DNA of 64,000 nucleotides from contig NZ_JARUKW010000017.1 of the NCBI RefSeq assembly GCF_029688845.1, positions 19,379 to 83,378 on the forward strand, read 5' to 3'. Both the position numbers and the translations under genes were made by a program. This DNA is from Natronococcus sp. A-GB1 (GTDB lineage: Archaea; Halobacteriota; Halobacteria; Halobacteriales; Natrialbaceae). The notes below the pieces were generated by a model. The model did not search any database, was not told the origin of the DNA, and worked only from the letters and a program-made list of their open reading frames with translations. Positions 45,668-52,822 of the stretch are shown here, in pieces; within the stretch, counting starts at the first letter, position 1, and each line of letters opens with the position of its first letter.

Positions 45668-46861
45668 TTAATCATCCGCCAGCGAGTCCTTGCTGGCGGC
45701 GCAGTTGTTCGGGCCGAGCTCGAGTTCGAACGCCTCCTCGTCGTCGGTCTCCTGCTGACCGAGGTTCGTCGCGATGATCGCCTCGTGGTTCGCGGGGCGA
45801 GGCGGCATGTCCGAGAGGATCAGCTCGACGAACTCGTCCTCGTCCATCGTCAGCGCGGCCATCTTCTCGCGAAGCTCGCCGATCGGCGCGGTGTAGGTGC
45901 CGTCGGCTGCGGGAACCGCCGCGTCGCTGAAGTGGGCGCCGCCGATCAGGGTTTCGTCGGGGAGCGAGAGGATGCGCTCCTGGAGCGTCTCGTGGAGCTG
46001 GCGGGCGGCGTCCTCGGCACCCTCGGCACCCTCCTCTAAGTCGGGGCGGGCGACGCTCTCGACGAAGAGCGTGTCACCCGTCGCGAGCAGCTCGCCGTCG
46101 ATCAGGTAGGAGGTCATCCCGGAGGTGTGGCCGGGCGTGTAAATCGTCTCGATCGTCACGTCACCGACCTGGAACTCATCGCCGTCCTCGGCCAGCGTCA
46201 GCTCGTCGGCGTAGGCGACCCCGCGGTCGACGGCGGCCTCGGGAACGACGCCCTCGACGCCCTCCTCGGCGAGGTTGCGGACGCCCGAGATGTGATCGGC
46301 GTGGACGTGCGTGTCGATGGCGTACGTCAGGTCGACGCCGAGTTCGTCGGCGTCCTCGAGGTAGCGGTCGGTGAACGCGCGCAGCGGATCGATGACGGCC
46401 GCCTCGTCGTCGTCGTAGACGAGGTAACCGAGACAGCCCGAGGAGGGACGCTGATACTGCAGGAGCGTCCCGCTTCCCTCGTAGCGCCCGACCTCGACGG
46501 CCTCGTAGATCCGCGCCCAGCCGTTCATTCCCTCCTCGAGGTGGTTCACGTCGTAGCCGCGGTCCTTCAGCGCGCCCGCGACGAACTCGCTGGCGCCGCC
46601 TTTCGCGCAGAGAACCGTCACCTCGTGGTCGTCGGGAATCTTCGCGAGGACGTCCTCGTCGATCTCCTCGTCGAGGAACTCGAAGTAGGGGACGTTGACC
46701 GACTCGACGTTCTCGCCGTCGATGCGCCACTCCTCGTAGTCACTGCCCATGCGGGTATCGAGAAGCGTCACCGCCTCGCCGGCGTCGACGCGAGCCTTCA
46801 GCTCGCTCGCCGTGACCGACTCGACCGACGCGTCCGGTGTGGGAAAGTCCATGTCGTCCAT
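45668..46861 (-). CDS. Rhodanese/metallo-beta-lactamase fusion (persulfide dioxygenase-like)
   Basis: A 397-residue fusion from ATG 46861. Residues 15-125 are a rhodanese domain, with LLDTRMGSDYEEWRIDG and active-site Cys85 in VTVLCAKGGAS. Residues 130-390 are a metallo-beta-lactamase domain, with DTHVHADHISG (His185, His187, Asp189, His190), TPGHTSGM (His245) and TGDTLF (Asp263). Persulfide dioxygenases of this fold oxidise glutathione persulfide; here another thiol persulfide such as gamma-glutamylcysteine is possible. The usual order (MBL then rhodanese) is reversed. The start was set at 46861, since the upstream extension runs through the promoter. Confidence 0.9.
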   Translation of the reverse strand: MDDMDFPTPDASVESVTASELKARVDAGEAVTLLDTRMGSDYEEWRIDGENVESVNVPYFEFLDEEIDEDVLAKIPDDHEVTVLCAKGGASEFVAGALKDRGYDVNHLEEGMNGWARIYEAVEVGRYEGSGTLLQYQRPSSGCLGYLVYDDDEAAVIDPLRAFTDRYLEDADELGVDLTYAIDTHVHADHISGVRNLAEEGVEGVVPEAAVDRGVAYADELTLAEDGDEFQVGDVTIETIYTPGHTSGMTSYLIDGELLATGDTLFVESVARPDLEEGAEGAEDAARQLHETLQERILSLPDETLIGGAHFSDAAVPAADGTYTAPIGELREKMAALTMDEDEFVELILSDMPPRPANHEAIIATNLGQQETDDEEAFELELGPNNCAASKDSLADD

Positions 46862-46909
46862 GTTGTACACTCCGGAGTACCAGCCGTATCCACATAAGAG
46901 TTTGCACAG

Positions 46910-46923
46910 TATTTCCCACAATA
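46910..46923. promoter_or_regulatory. TATTGT-type motif upstream of the MBL gene
   Basis: On the reverse strand TATTGTGGGAAATA, directly preceded by another TTGTATTGTG, lies about 50 bases before the ATG and just upstream of the TATA-like ACTCTTATG. It resembles the pair at 36504 and 36633. Confidence 0.45.
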
Positions 46924-47030
46924 CACAATACAAGTAGATTAGATATAGACGGTTCACTGTTGGATACGCGCACGAAGGATCGAAATCGACGACAGGCCCG
47001 ACCCGTTCCGAGCGTCGGGCTGTTCGAGAG

Positions 47031-47080
47031 TTGTACAATCACCGATACACTTTTATGCTCGTAGCGGATATTGTGTGATA
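47031..47080. promoter_or_regulatory. tusA promoter with TTGTACAA and TATTGTG motifs
   Basis: TTGTACAA (47031-47038, a perfect palindrome) is followed by ACTTTTATGC, a likely TATA box at 47049-47058, and GATATTGTGTGATA at 47067-47080, near the expected transcript start. tusA begins at 47108. The same 8-mer is found upstream of the HTH gene at 33266. Confidence 0.45.
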
Positions 47081-47107
47081 GCTCCAATATAGAGCACAAA
47101 GATCACT

Positions 47108-47353
47108 ATGAGTTCCAAACCCACCGCAACCGAGACCCTCGACGTGAAAGGCCAGTCCTGCCCGATGCCCATCGTGAAGACCAAACAGGCGATCGACGAC
47201 CTCGAGGCGGGCGACGTCCTCGAAGTCGTCGCGACCGACTCAGGCAGCATGAGCGATATCCGGGGCTGGGCCGACGGCACCGACGGCGTCGAACTCCTCG
47301 AGCAGGTCGAGGAGGACGAGCTGTACATCCACTACGTGGAGAAGACGGCCTGA
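47108..47353 (+). CDS. tusA: TusA/SirA-family sulfur carrier
   Basis: An 81-residue TusA-fold protein. The signature LDVKGQSCPMPIVKTKQAID carries the persulfide-forming Cys18 in the Cys-Pro-x-Pro loop, and the rest follows the two-helix/four-strand pattern. TusA proteins carry sulfane sulfur between donors and acceptors. It is the first gene of the rightward operon (tusA-dsrE2-HalOD1) and divergent from the rhodanese/MBL operon, so the two sets are probably controlled together. Only 1 base separates its stop from the next ATG. Confidence 0.94.
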   Translation: MSSKPTATETLDVKGQSCPMPIVKTKQAIDDLEAGDVLEVVATDSGSMSDIRGWADGTDGVELLEQVEEDELYIHYVEKTA

Positions 47354-47354
47354 G

Positions 47355-47936
47355 ATGAGCACGGAGACACACACGCCGACCGAGGACGGCGAACCAATGA
47401 GCGAGGCCGAACTCGAGGCCCGGATCGCGGAGCTCGAGGAGAAAATCGCGGGTCTCGAGACCGAACTCGGTGACGATCGCAAGAAGATGACGATCGTCGC
47501 GACGAAGGGTTCGCTCGATATGGCATACCCGCCGCTGATCCTCGCGAGCACGGCGGCCGCCTTCGGCTGGGAGGTCATCGTCTTCCACACGTTCTGGGGA
47601 CTCGACATCCTCCACGAGGAGAAATCGAAGAAGCTCAAGCTGAGCGCGCTCGGCAACCCCAACATGCCGATGCCGAACGCGCTGGCCGCGCTGCCGGGAA
47701 TGGACTCGATGGCCACCCGAATGATGCAAAAGCGAATCGACGACAACGGAACGGCGACGATCGAGGAGCTGATCGACGTCTCCCTCGAAAGCGGCGTCGA
47801 ACTGCAGGCCTGCCAGATGACCGTCGAGCTGATGGAGTACGACGAGGACGACTTCTACGAGGGCGTGACGACCGGCGTCGGCGCGGCGACGGCGCTGCAA
47901 CACATGGCCGAGTCGGACGTCCAGCTGTTGATCTGA
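47355..47936 (+). CDS. DsrE2-like protein
   Basis: A 193-residue protein. Residues 15-43 are a coiled coil (MSEAELEARIAELEEKIAGL and following). The DsrE/DsrF-like domain begins MTIVATKGSLDMAYPPLILA and includes GWEVIVFHTFWGLDIL and ELQACQMTVELM with Cys153. DsrE2-type proteins, often next to TusA and rhodaneses, act in sulfur transfer from persulfides. A hydrophobic stretch (about 58-70) may touch the membrane. It sits 1 base after tusA and 1 base before the HalOD1 gene. Confidence 0.9.
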   Translation: MSTETHTPTEDGEPMSEAELEARIAELEEKIAGLETELGDDRKKMTIVATKGSLDMAYPPLILASTAAAFGWEVIVFHTFWGLDILHEEKSKKLKLSALGNPNMPMPNALAALPGMDSMATRMMQKRIDDNGTATIEELIDVSLESGVELQACQMTVELMEYDEDDFYEGVTTGVGAATALQHMAESDVQLLI

Positions 47937-47937
47937 C

Positions 47938-48186
47938 GTGTCCGGATCGACACACTCCTCACTGGGAAGTCCCAGCCTGCGCGTCGTCAAGGCCGTCGCG
48001 AACGCAGAAGGGGTCGACCCCGTCGAGCTCGAGCCCCCGCTGTACGACGCCGTGGACCCGAACGCGATCGACGAGCTCTTCGACCCGACGACGGCGCCGA
48101 ACGCCGCGCGAAACGGCCGACTTCACTTCCGGTATCGAGGCTACGACGTGACGGTACGATCCGACGGTACCGTCTCCCTCGAGTAG
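47938..48186 (+). CDS. HalOD1 output-domain protein
   Basis: An 82-residue protein from GTG 47938. It matches the Halobacterial output domain 1 pattern: SLRVVKAVANAEGVDPVELE, PPLYDAVDPNAIDELF and a C-terminal beta hairpin with FRYRGYDVTVRSDGTVSL. Such modules are frequent in haloarchaea, either alone or on signalling proteins, and have no known biochemical activity. Its 1-base distance from dsrE2 shows it belongs to the sulfur operon. It may act as a regulator or as an accessory to these proteins. Confidence 0.85.
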   Translation: MSGSTHSSLGSPSLRVVKAVANAEGVDPVELEPPLYDAVDPNAIDELFDPTTAPNAARNGRLHFRYRGYDVTVRSDGTVSLE

Positions 48187-48294
48187 GAGCCGATCGACGC
48201 CGCCTCTCTGTGCTCGCGACCGACGACGGTCGTGCGTCTCGTTCTCACGAACCGTTCAGCCAGCCATATATCCACGGTTGCTGTACCGTTCGGT

Positions 48295-49221
48295 ATGGCC
48301 GCAATCGAACTCGAGGGGCTCACCAAGGACTACGGCGAGGTCGTCGCGAACGACTCGCTTGAGTTCGCCGTCGAGCGCGGCGAGATATTCGGCTTTCTCG
48401 GACCGAACGGCGCGGGGAAGACGACGACGATCAGGATGCTTCTCGGATTCATCTCGCCGACGTCGGGAACGGCCCGCGTGCTCGGCGAGGACGTTCGAGA
48501 GGAGCGCTCGCTGCTCGAGGCCAAACGGCGGATCGGCTACCTCTCGGACGAACCCGGATTCGACGAACAACAGACCGGTACCGACGTCCTCGACCTCCAC
48601 GCCTCGATCAAGGGCGACAGCAGACGGGAGGAGCTGCTCGAGCTGTTCGATCCGCCGGTCGAGCGCCGGATTCGGGAGTACTCGCAGGGAAACGCCCGGA
48701 AGCTCGGGATCGTGACGGCGTTTATGCATGACCCCGACCTGGTGATCTTAGACGAGCCGACCAACGGCCTGGATCCACTGATGCGCCAGCGCTTCGCCGA
48801 CTTCCTCCGGGCAGAACGCCAGCGGGGCGTGACGGTGTTTTTCTCCTCGCACAACCTGAGCGAGGTCCGGCGGCTCTGTGATCGAGTCGGCATCATCCGC
48901 GACGGCAAACTCGTCACCATCGAACCCGTCGACGCGCTGTTGCGGCGCAGCGGAAAGGTGATCCGGATCCGCAGCGCCGACCCGATCCCGATCGACGTCC
49001 TCGACCTCGAGGGCGTCCACGACCTCGAGACGAGCGTCTCCGACGGCCACGAGGGGGCCGATCCGTCGACGGCGTTCACCGAGTGCGTCTTCACCTTCAC
49101 CGGCGACATCAACGCCCTGCTCCCCCGGCTCGCCGACGACGAGCTGATCGACCTCGCGATCGAGGAGGCGCCCCTCGAGGACGTCTTCATGCGGTTCTAC
49201 GGCGGTGAGGACGATGTTTGA
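48295..49221 (+). CDS. ABC transporter ATP-binding protein
   Basis: A 308-residue ATPase from ATG 48295. It has Walker A FLGPNGAGKTTTIRMLLG, the Q-loop-equivalent region GYLSDEPGFDEQ, signature REYSQGNARKLGI (variant of LSGGQ), Walker B LVILDEPTNGLDPL and the His switch FFSSHNLSE. The C-terminal 90 residues are a DUF-like extension common in CcmA/NatA-type exporters. The stop overlaps the next gene by 8 bases, so it works with that permease in export, such as of a lipid-like compound or drug. An upstream in-frame ATG (48232) was judged less likely. Confidence 0.92.
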   Translation: MAAIELEGLTKDYGEVVANDSLEFAVERGEIFGFLGPNGAGKTTTIRMLLGFISPTSGTARVLGEDVREERSLLEAKRRIGYLSDEPGFDEQQTGTDVLDLHASIKGDSRREELLELFDPPVERRIREYSQGNARKLGIVTAFMHDPDLVILDEPTNGLDPLMRQRFADFLRAERQRGVTVFFSSHNLSEVRRLCDRVGIIRDGKLVTIEPVDALLRRSGKVIRIRSADPIPIDVLDLEGVHDLETSVSDGHEGADPSTAFTECVFTFTGDINALLPRLADDELIDLAIEEAPLEDVFMRFYGGEDDV

Positions 49222-49999
49222 GATCGCGCGTTACGAGGGCCGAAACCGGCTCAAGGGCAGCGTCTACCTCTCGGTCGGGATGGCGCTGCTGGCGGCGCTG
49301 GTAATCTGGGTCTACCCCTCGTTCAGCGACGCCCTCGGCGGGGACGAACTCCTCGAGGCCTATCCCCAGGAGATGCTCCAGCTGTTCCGCATCGAGACGA
49401 TGGCCTCCCTCGAGGGGTTTCTCGCCTTCGAACTCTACACGTTCGGCTGGATCATCCTGCTCGGATTGTATCTCGCGTACGCGGCCGCGGGCGCGATCGC
49501 CGACGACGTCGATCGAGGACGGATGGACACCCTGTTGGCGATGCCGATCTCCCGCGCTCGGCTCGTCGCCGAGAAGTTCGCCGCCCTCTCGGTTCCGATC
49601 CTCGTGGTCAACCTCCTCACGCCGCCCGCCATCCTCCTCGGCGCCCGGCTGATCGACGAGCCGCTGTCGGTCGCCGACGTCCTTGCGGCGCATCTGCTGT
49701 CGATCCCGTTCCTCTTTGCCTGCGCCGGGATCGGACTGCTGTGCTCGGTTGCCTTCGACCGCGTCGGGATCGCCCAGCGTGTCGCGCTGGGCGTCACGTT
49801 CGCGCTGTTTCTCCTCGAGTCGCTGCTGGCCGGGACCGACTACGAAGAGCTCGGCGCGATCGCGCCGATGCGGTACTACGACCCCAACGAGATCCTGCTC
49901 GAGAGCACGTACGACCTCGTCGGCGTCGTCGTCCTCGTCGCGATGACCGTCGTGTTGGTCGGAGTCAGCCAGCTGGTGTTCCGGCGCTCGGATCTGTAG
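49214..49999 (+). CDS. ABC transporter permease
   Basis: A 261-residue membrane protein with about six helices, from ATG 49214. The first is MFEIARYEGRNRLKGSVYLS into a hydrophobic run; a cytoplasmic turn with DDVDRGRMDTLLAMPISRAR is the ABC-2-type coupling pattern. Helices follow near 120-150, 165-190, 195-215 and 235-255. It overlaps the ATPase gene by 8 bases, so translation is coupled. Cargo is unknown. The last residues RRSDL resemble those of related haloarchaeal permeases. Confidence 0.88.
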   Translation: MFEIARYEGRNRLKGSVYLSVGMALLAALVIWVYPSFSDALGGDELLEAYPQEMLQLFRIETMASLEGFLAFELYTFGWIILLGLYLAYAAAGAIADDVDRGRMDTLLAMPISRARLVAEKFAALSVPILVVNLLTPPAILLGARLIDEPLSVADVLAAHLLSIPFLFACAGIGLLCSVAFDRVGIAQRVALGVTFALFLLESLLAGTDYEELGAIAPMRYYDPNEILLESTYDLVGVVVLVAMTVVLVGVSQLVFRRSDL

Positions 50000-50074
50000 G
50001 GCATCGACCGATCGTTCGGGTCGGACTGCTCGAGTGAGGTGGTGAGCTAAGGTCGCTCGAGCCGTACCGAGCCT

Positions 50075-51280
50075 ATGTTCAGGAGCTTCAGGATCGGCTC
50101 GCTGCTGGGGATCCCGATCAAGCTGGACGTCACCTTCCTGTTGATCCTGCCGGCGTTCGCGTGGCTCATCGCGATCCAGATCGGCGATCTCGTCCCCCTG
50201 CTCAACGGGCTACTCGGCACGGCGATCGACGGCGAGGCGGTCACAAGGGGTTCGACGCCGTGGCTGCTCGGCGCGGCCGCCGCGATCGGCCTGTTCGCGA
50301 GTGTCCTGGCACACGAGCTGGGTCACTCGGTCGTCGCGATCCGCTACGGGTTCCCGATCGATTCGATCACGCTCTGGCTGCTCGGCGGCGTCGCACAGCT
50401 CTCCGAGCAGCCGACGAACTGGCGCCAGGAGCTGGCGATCGCCATCGCCGGACCGATCGTCAGCGTCGGCCTCGGTGTCGGGTTCTACGCGCTCGTCCTC
50501 GTCGTTCCGGCGACCCTCGAGACCGTGCAGTTCGTCTTCGCGTATCTGGCGGTGATCAACGTCGTCCTCGCGGCGTTCAACATGCTGCCGGGGTTTCCGA
50601 TGGACGGCGGGCGCGTCCTCAGGGCGATACTCGGACGGAATCGTCCGTTCGCCGTTGCGACGGCCCAGGCCGCACAGGTCGGAAAGACGTTCGCCCTCCT
50701 GCTCGGGCTGTTCGGCCTGCTCGCGTTCAACATCCTCCTGATCGCGATCGCCTTCTTCATCTACATCGCGGCGACCGGAGAGGCCCGTCAGACCGCGATT
50801 CAGGCCGCCATCGAGGGGATCACCGTCGCAGACGTGATGACGCCGGTCGACGAGCTCGACACCGTATCCCCGGAGACGACGATAACCGAACTGCTCGACG
50901 CAATGATGGAGCACCGCCACACGGGGTTTCCGGTCGTCGAGAACGGTTCGATCGCTGGCGTCGTCACCCTCGAGGACGTCCGGGCGGTCCCGCCGAGCGA
51001 GCGCGACTCGCGGACGGTTCGAGCGGTGATGGCGACCGACCTCGAGACGCTCTCGCCGACCGAGGAGGCCTGGGAGGCGCTCGTCTCGCTGCAGCGAAAC
51101 GACATCGGCCGTCTCGTCGTTCTCGACGACCGCGAGCGACTCGCGGGGCTGGTTACGCGAACCGACCTGATCACGGCGCTCAACGTCGGCGCGGTTCGCT
51201 CGGCTGGAGGGACGGTTGATCGGCCGTCGGCGGAACGTCCGGACGACGCGCCACAGCCGGTCGAAAAGCCCCGATGGTGA
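50075..51280 (+). CDS. Site-2-type intramembrane metalloprotease with two CBS domains
   Basis: A 401-residue M50 protease. Zinc ligands are in VLAHELGHSVVAIRYG (His80, His84, catalytic Glu81), and the Asp ligand is in GFPMDGGRVLR (Asp177). About six membrane helices fill residues 1-245. Two CBS domains follow (about 250-300 with VADVMTPVDELDTV, and 310-370 with VMATDLETLSPTEE), likely binding adenine nucleotides to control activity. Site-2 proteases cut membrane-bound regulators or signal remnants. It is a lone gene, and its target is unknown. The C-terminal 25 residues are a disordered tail. Confidence 0.93.
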   Translation: MFRSFRIGSLLGIPIKLDVTFLLILPAFAWLIAIQIGDLVPLLNGLLGTAIDGEAVTRGSTPWLLGAAAAIGLFASVLAHELGHSVVAIRYGFPIDSITLWLLGGVAQLSEQPTNWRQELAIAIAGPIVSVGLGVGFYALVLVVPATLETVQFVFAYLAVINVVLAAFNMLPGFPMDGGRVLRAILGRNRPFAVATAQAAQVGKTFALLLGLFGLLAFNILLIAIAFFIYIAATGEARQTAIQAAIEGITVADVMTPVDELDTVSPETTITELLDAMMEHRHTGFPVVENGSIAGVVTLEDVRAVPPSERDSRTVRAVMATDLETLSPTEEAWEALVSLQRNDIGRLVVLDDRERLAGLVTRTDLITALNVGAVRSAGGTVDRPSAERPDDAPQPVEKPRW

Positions 51281-51320
51281 AGGGTAGCGATTCATACCCC
51301 GTCCGCGCGTAGGATCGGAT

Positions 51321-51782
51321 ATGTCCCTCGATCGGATCGGATACGTGTACACGTTCGGGATGGACGAGACCGAGCTCCTCGAGACCCTCGAGACGACCGA
51401 CACCGGCGTGCTCGCGCTGGCGAGCCAGGGATCGGCCTACGCGATCCCAGTCGGCTGTTACTACGACGACGGGGCGCTGTACGTCCGACTCACCGACGAC
51501 GGCGCGAGTACGAAGCTGTCCTATCTCGAGGCGACCACCGAGGCCTGTATCCTGCTGTACGCCGTCGACCCGCCCGACGGCTCCTGGAGCATCGTCGCGC
51601 TCGGGCCGATCCGCGAGCTGACCGACCGGGAGAGCGAGGCGTTCGACGAGGCGACGATGATCGAGCGGTTCGGAAAGCCACGGATCTTCGACGAGGATCT
51701 GGATGCCCTCGAGTGGTCGGTGTACGAACTCGAGATCGCGGAGCTCACCGGTCGCAAGACGGGCGGACGGACCCTTTCGTAG
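51321..51782 (+). CDS. Pyridoxamine 5'-phosphate oxidase-fold protein (flavin-binding)
   Basis: A 153-residue split-barrel protein. VLALASQGSAYAIPVGCYYDDGALYVRL is the family's flavin-binding front sheet (quoted in part as AYAIPVGCYYDDGALYVRL), and LGPIRELTDRESEAFDEATM sits near the middle. Haloarchaea carry many such FMN-fold proteins of unknown role, and true PNPOx activity is unlikely. The start MSLDRIGYVYTFGMDETELL uses ATG 51321, with an AT-poor region before it. It lies between the protease and the cupredoxin-like lipoprotein. Confidence 0.8.
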   Translation: MSLDRIGYVYTFGMDETELLETLETTDTGVLALASQGSAYAIPVGCYYDDGALYVRLTDDGASTKLSYLEATTEACILLYAVDPPDGSWSIVALGPIRELTDRESEAFDEATMIERFGKPRIFDEDLDALEWSVYELEIAELTGRKTGGRTLS

Positions 51783-51914
51783 TTCGGTCCCGTCGGGAAA
51801 CGCGCCGCTCGGCGACGATTCGCACACGACAGGACCGGTGACTACCGATCGCTCACGACTGTCATCGTCGCCGTGAACGGTGTTTACTACATCCTTCGGT
51901 GTAGCGACGATCCG

Positions 51915-52397
51915 ATGACCGAGACTGCACGGAGGGACCTGTTACGGCTCGCGGGTGCGTCGACCGTCGTGTTCCTCGCAGGCTGTGGAAACGACGACGA
52001 CGAGGAGGAACCGACCGATGATGAGGACGCAGAACCGGAGGAGGAGACGGCCGACGAGGACTGGGCGGACGTCGACGAGTTCGCCTTCGACGGACGGGTC
52101 GAGGCCTGGACCGGGCTCGAGCCGGAGTTTATCGACGGCGAGGACAACCCGACGATCACCCTCATCGAGGGCCAGGAGTACGACTTCAGGTGGGTCAACG
52201 CCGACGGGATCCTCCATAACCTGGAGATTCGAGACGAGGACGACGAGATCGTCGACGACTACCAGAGCGACGACGTCGAAGAAGAGGGCGAGGAGACGAC
52301 GCTCGAGGGCGTCACTGCAACCGAGGAGATGACGACGTACATCTGTGCGTACCACGAATCGACGCAGGTCGGCGACATCGAGATCGAAACGGAGTAG
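51915..52397 (+). CDS. Cupredoxin-like Tat lipoprotein
   Basis: A 160-residue protein from ATG 51915. MTETARRDLLRLAGASTVVF followed by LAGCGN combines a twin-arginine motif and a lipobox, with lipidation at the Cys, so it is likely exported folded and anchored outside. A very acidic linker follows (about 28-50). The C-terminal domain has beta-sandwich features of cupredoxins: ITLIEGQEYDFRWVNADGIL, HNLEI, and EEMTTYICAYHESTQVGDIE, where His, Cys and His could bind copper. The copper site is inferred from the pattern H...C...H. It may carry electrons outside the cell. Confidence 0.83.
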   Translation: MTETARRDLLRLAGASTVVFLAGCGNDDDEEEPTDDEDAEPEEETADEDWADVDEFAFDGRVEAWTGLEPEFIDGEDNPTITLIEGQEYDFRWVNADGILHNLEIRDEDDEIVDDYQSDDVEEEGEETTLEGVTATEEMTTYICAYHESTQVGDIEIETE

Positions 52398-52528
52398 CCG
52401 ACGTCGCCTCGAGGCGATCGACGGCGTTCTCGGGGAGAGCGAAACTCGACCTCCCGTTCCCGGTCGGTGAGAATCTGTGATGGCTGTTATCTCCCGACGT
52501 CCCGTTTCCCTAGATGAAGTGAGCACCG

Positions 52529-52732
52529 ATGGCGGACTACTACGACGAACTCCTCGGCAGCATCGTCGTCTGTCTGCTGGGCGGCGTACTGGCCGGTCTG
52601 TTCACCCCGGTTGCGTTCCATTTTGGAGTGTTGCTCGGGGCGCTGACCGCGATGGCGTTCGTCTGCGACGCGCTCTTCGTTCACCCGCCGGTTCCCGAGA
52701 CCGACCCGCGGCGACTAACCGGAATCCGATAG
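52529..52732 (+). CDS. Small two-helix membrane protein
   Basis: A 67-residue protein, MADYYDELLGSIVVCLLGGV then LAGLFTPVAFHFGVLLGAL and a third hydrophobic piece with ALFVHPPVPETDP. Two or three membrane helices with a short polar tail. It is a recurring kind of haloarchaeal hypothetical protein, but no function was recognised. The ATG follows TAGATGAAGTGAGCACCG without a clear ribosome site. Confidence 0.7.
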   Translation: MADYYDELLGSIVVCLLGGVLAGLFTPVAFHFGVLLGALTAMAFVCDALFVHPPVPETDPRRLTGIR

Positions 52733-52822
52733 GCGATCCTCACATACATCTGTGTGTAATATATTCCGTACTGAATTGACCGATTATCGACGGCCGAGTC
52801 GGAGTTTCCTCGCACGTTTACC

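Noticed and set aside
46862..47038. N-terminal extension of the rhodanese/MBL protein (59 more codons)
   Set aside because: It runs through the AT-rich promoter and its motifs, and the protein begins naturally at MDDMDFPTPD.
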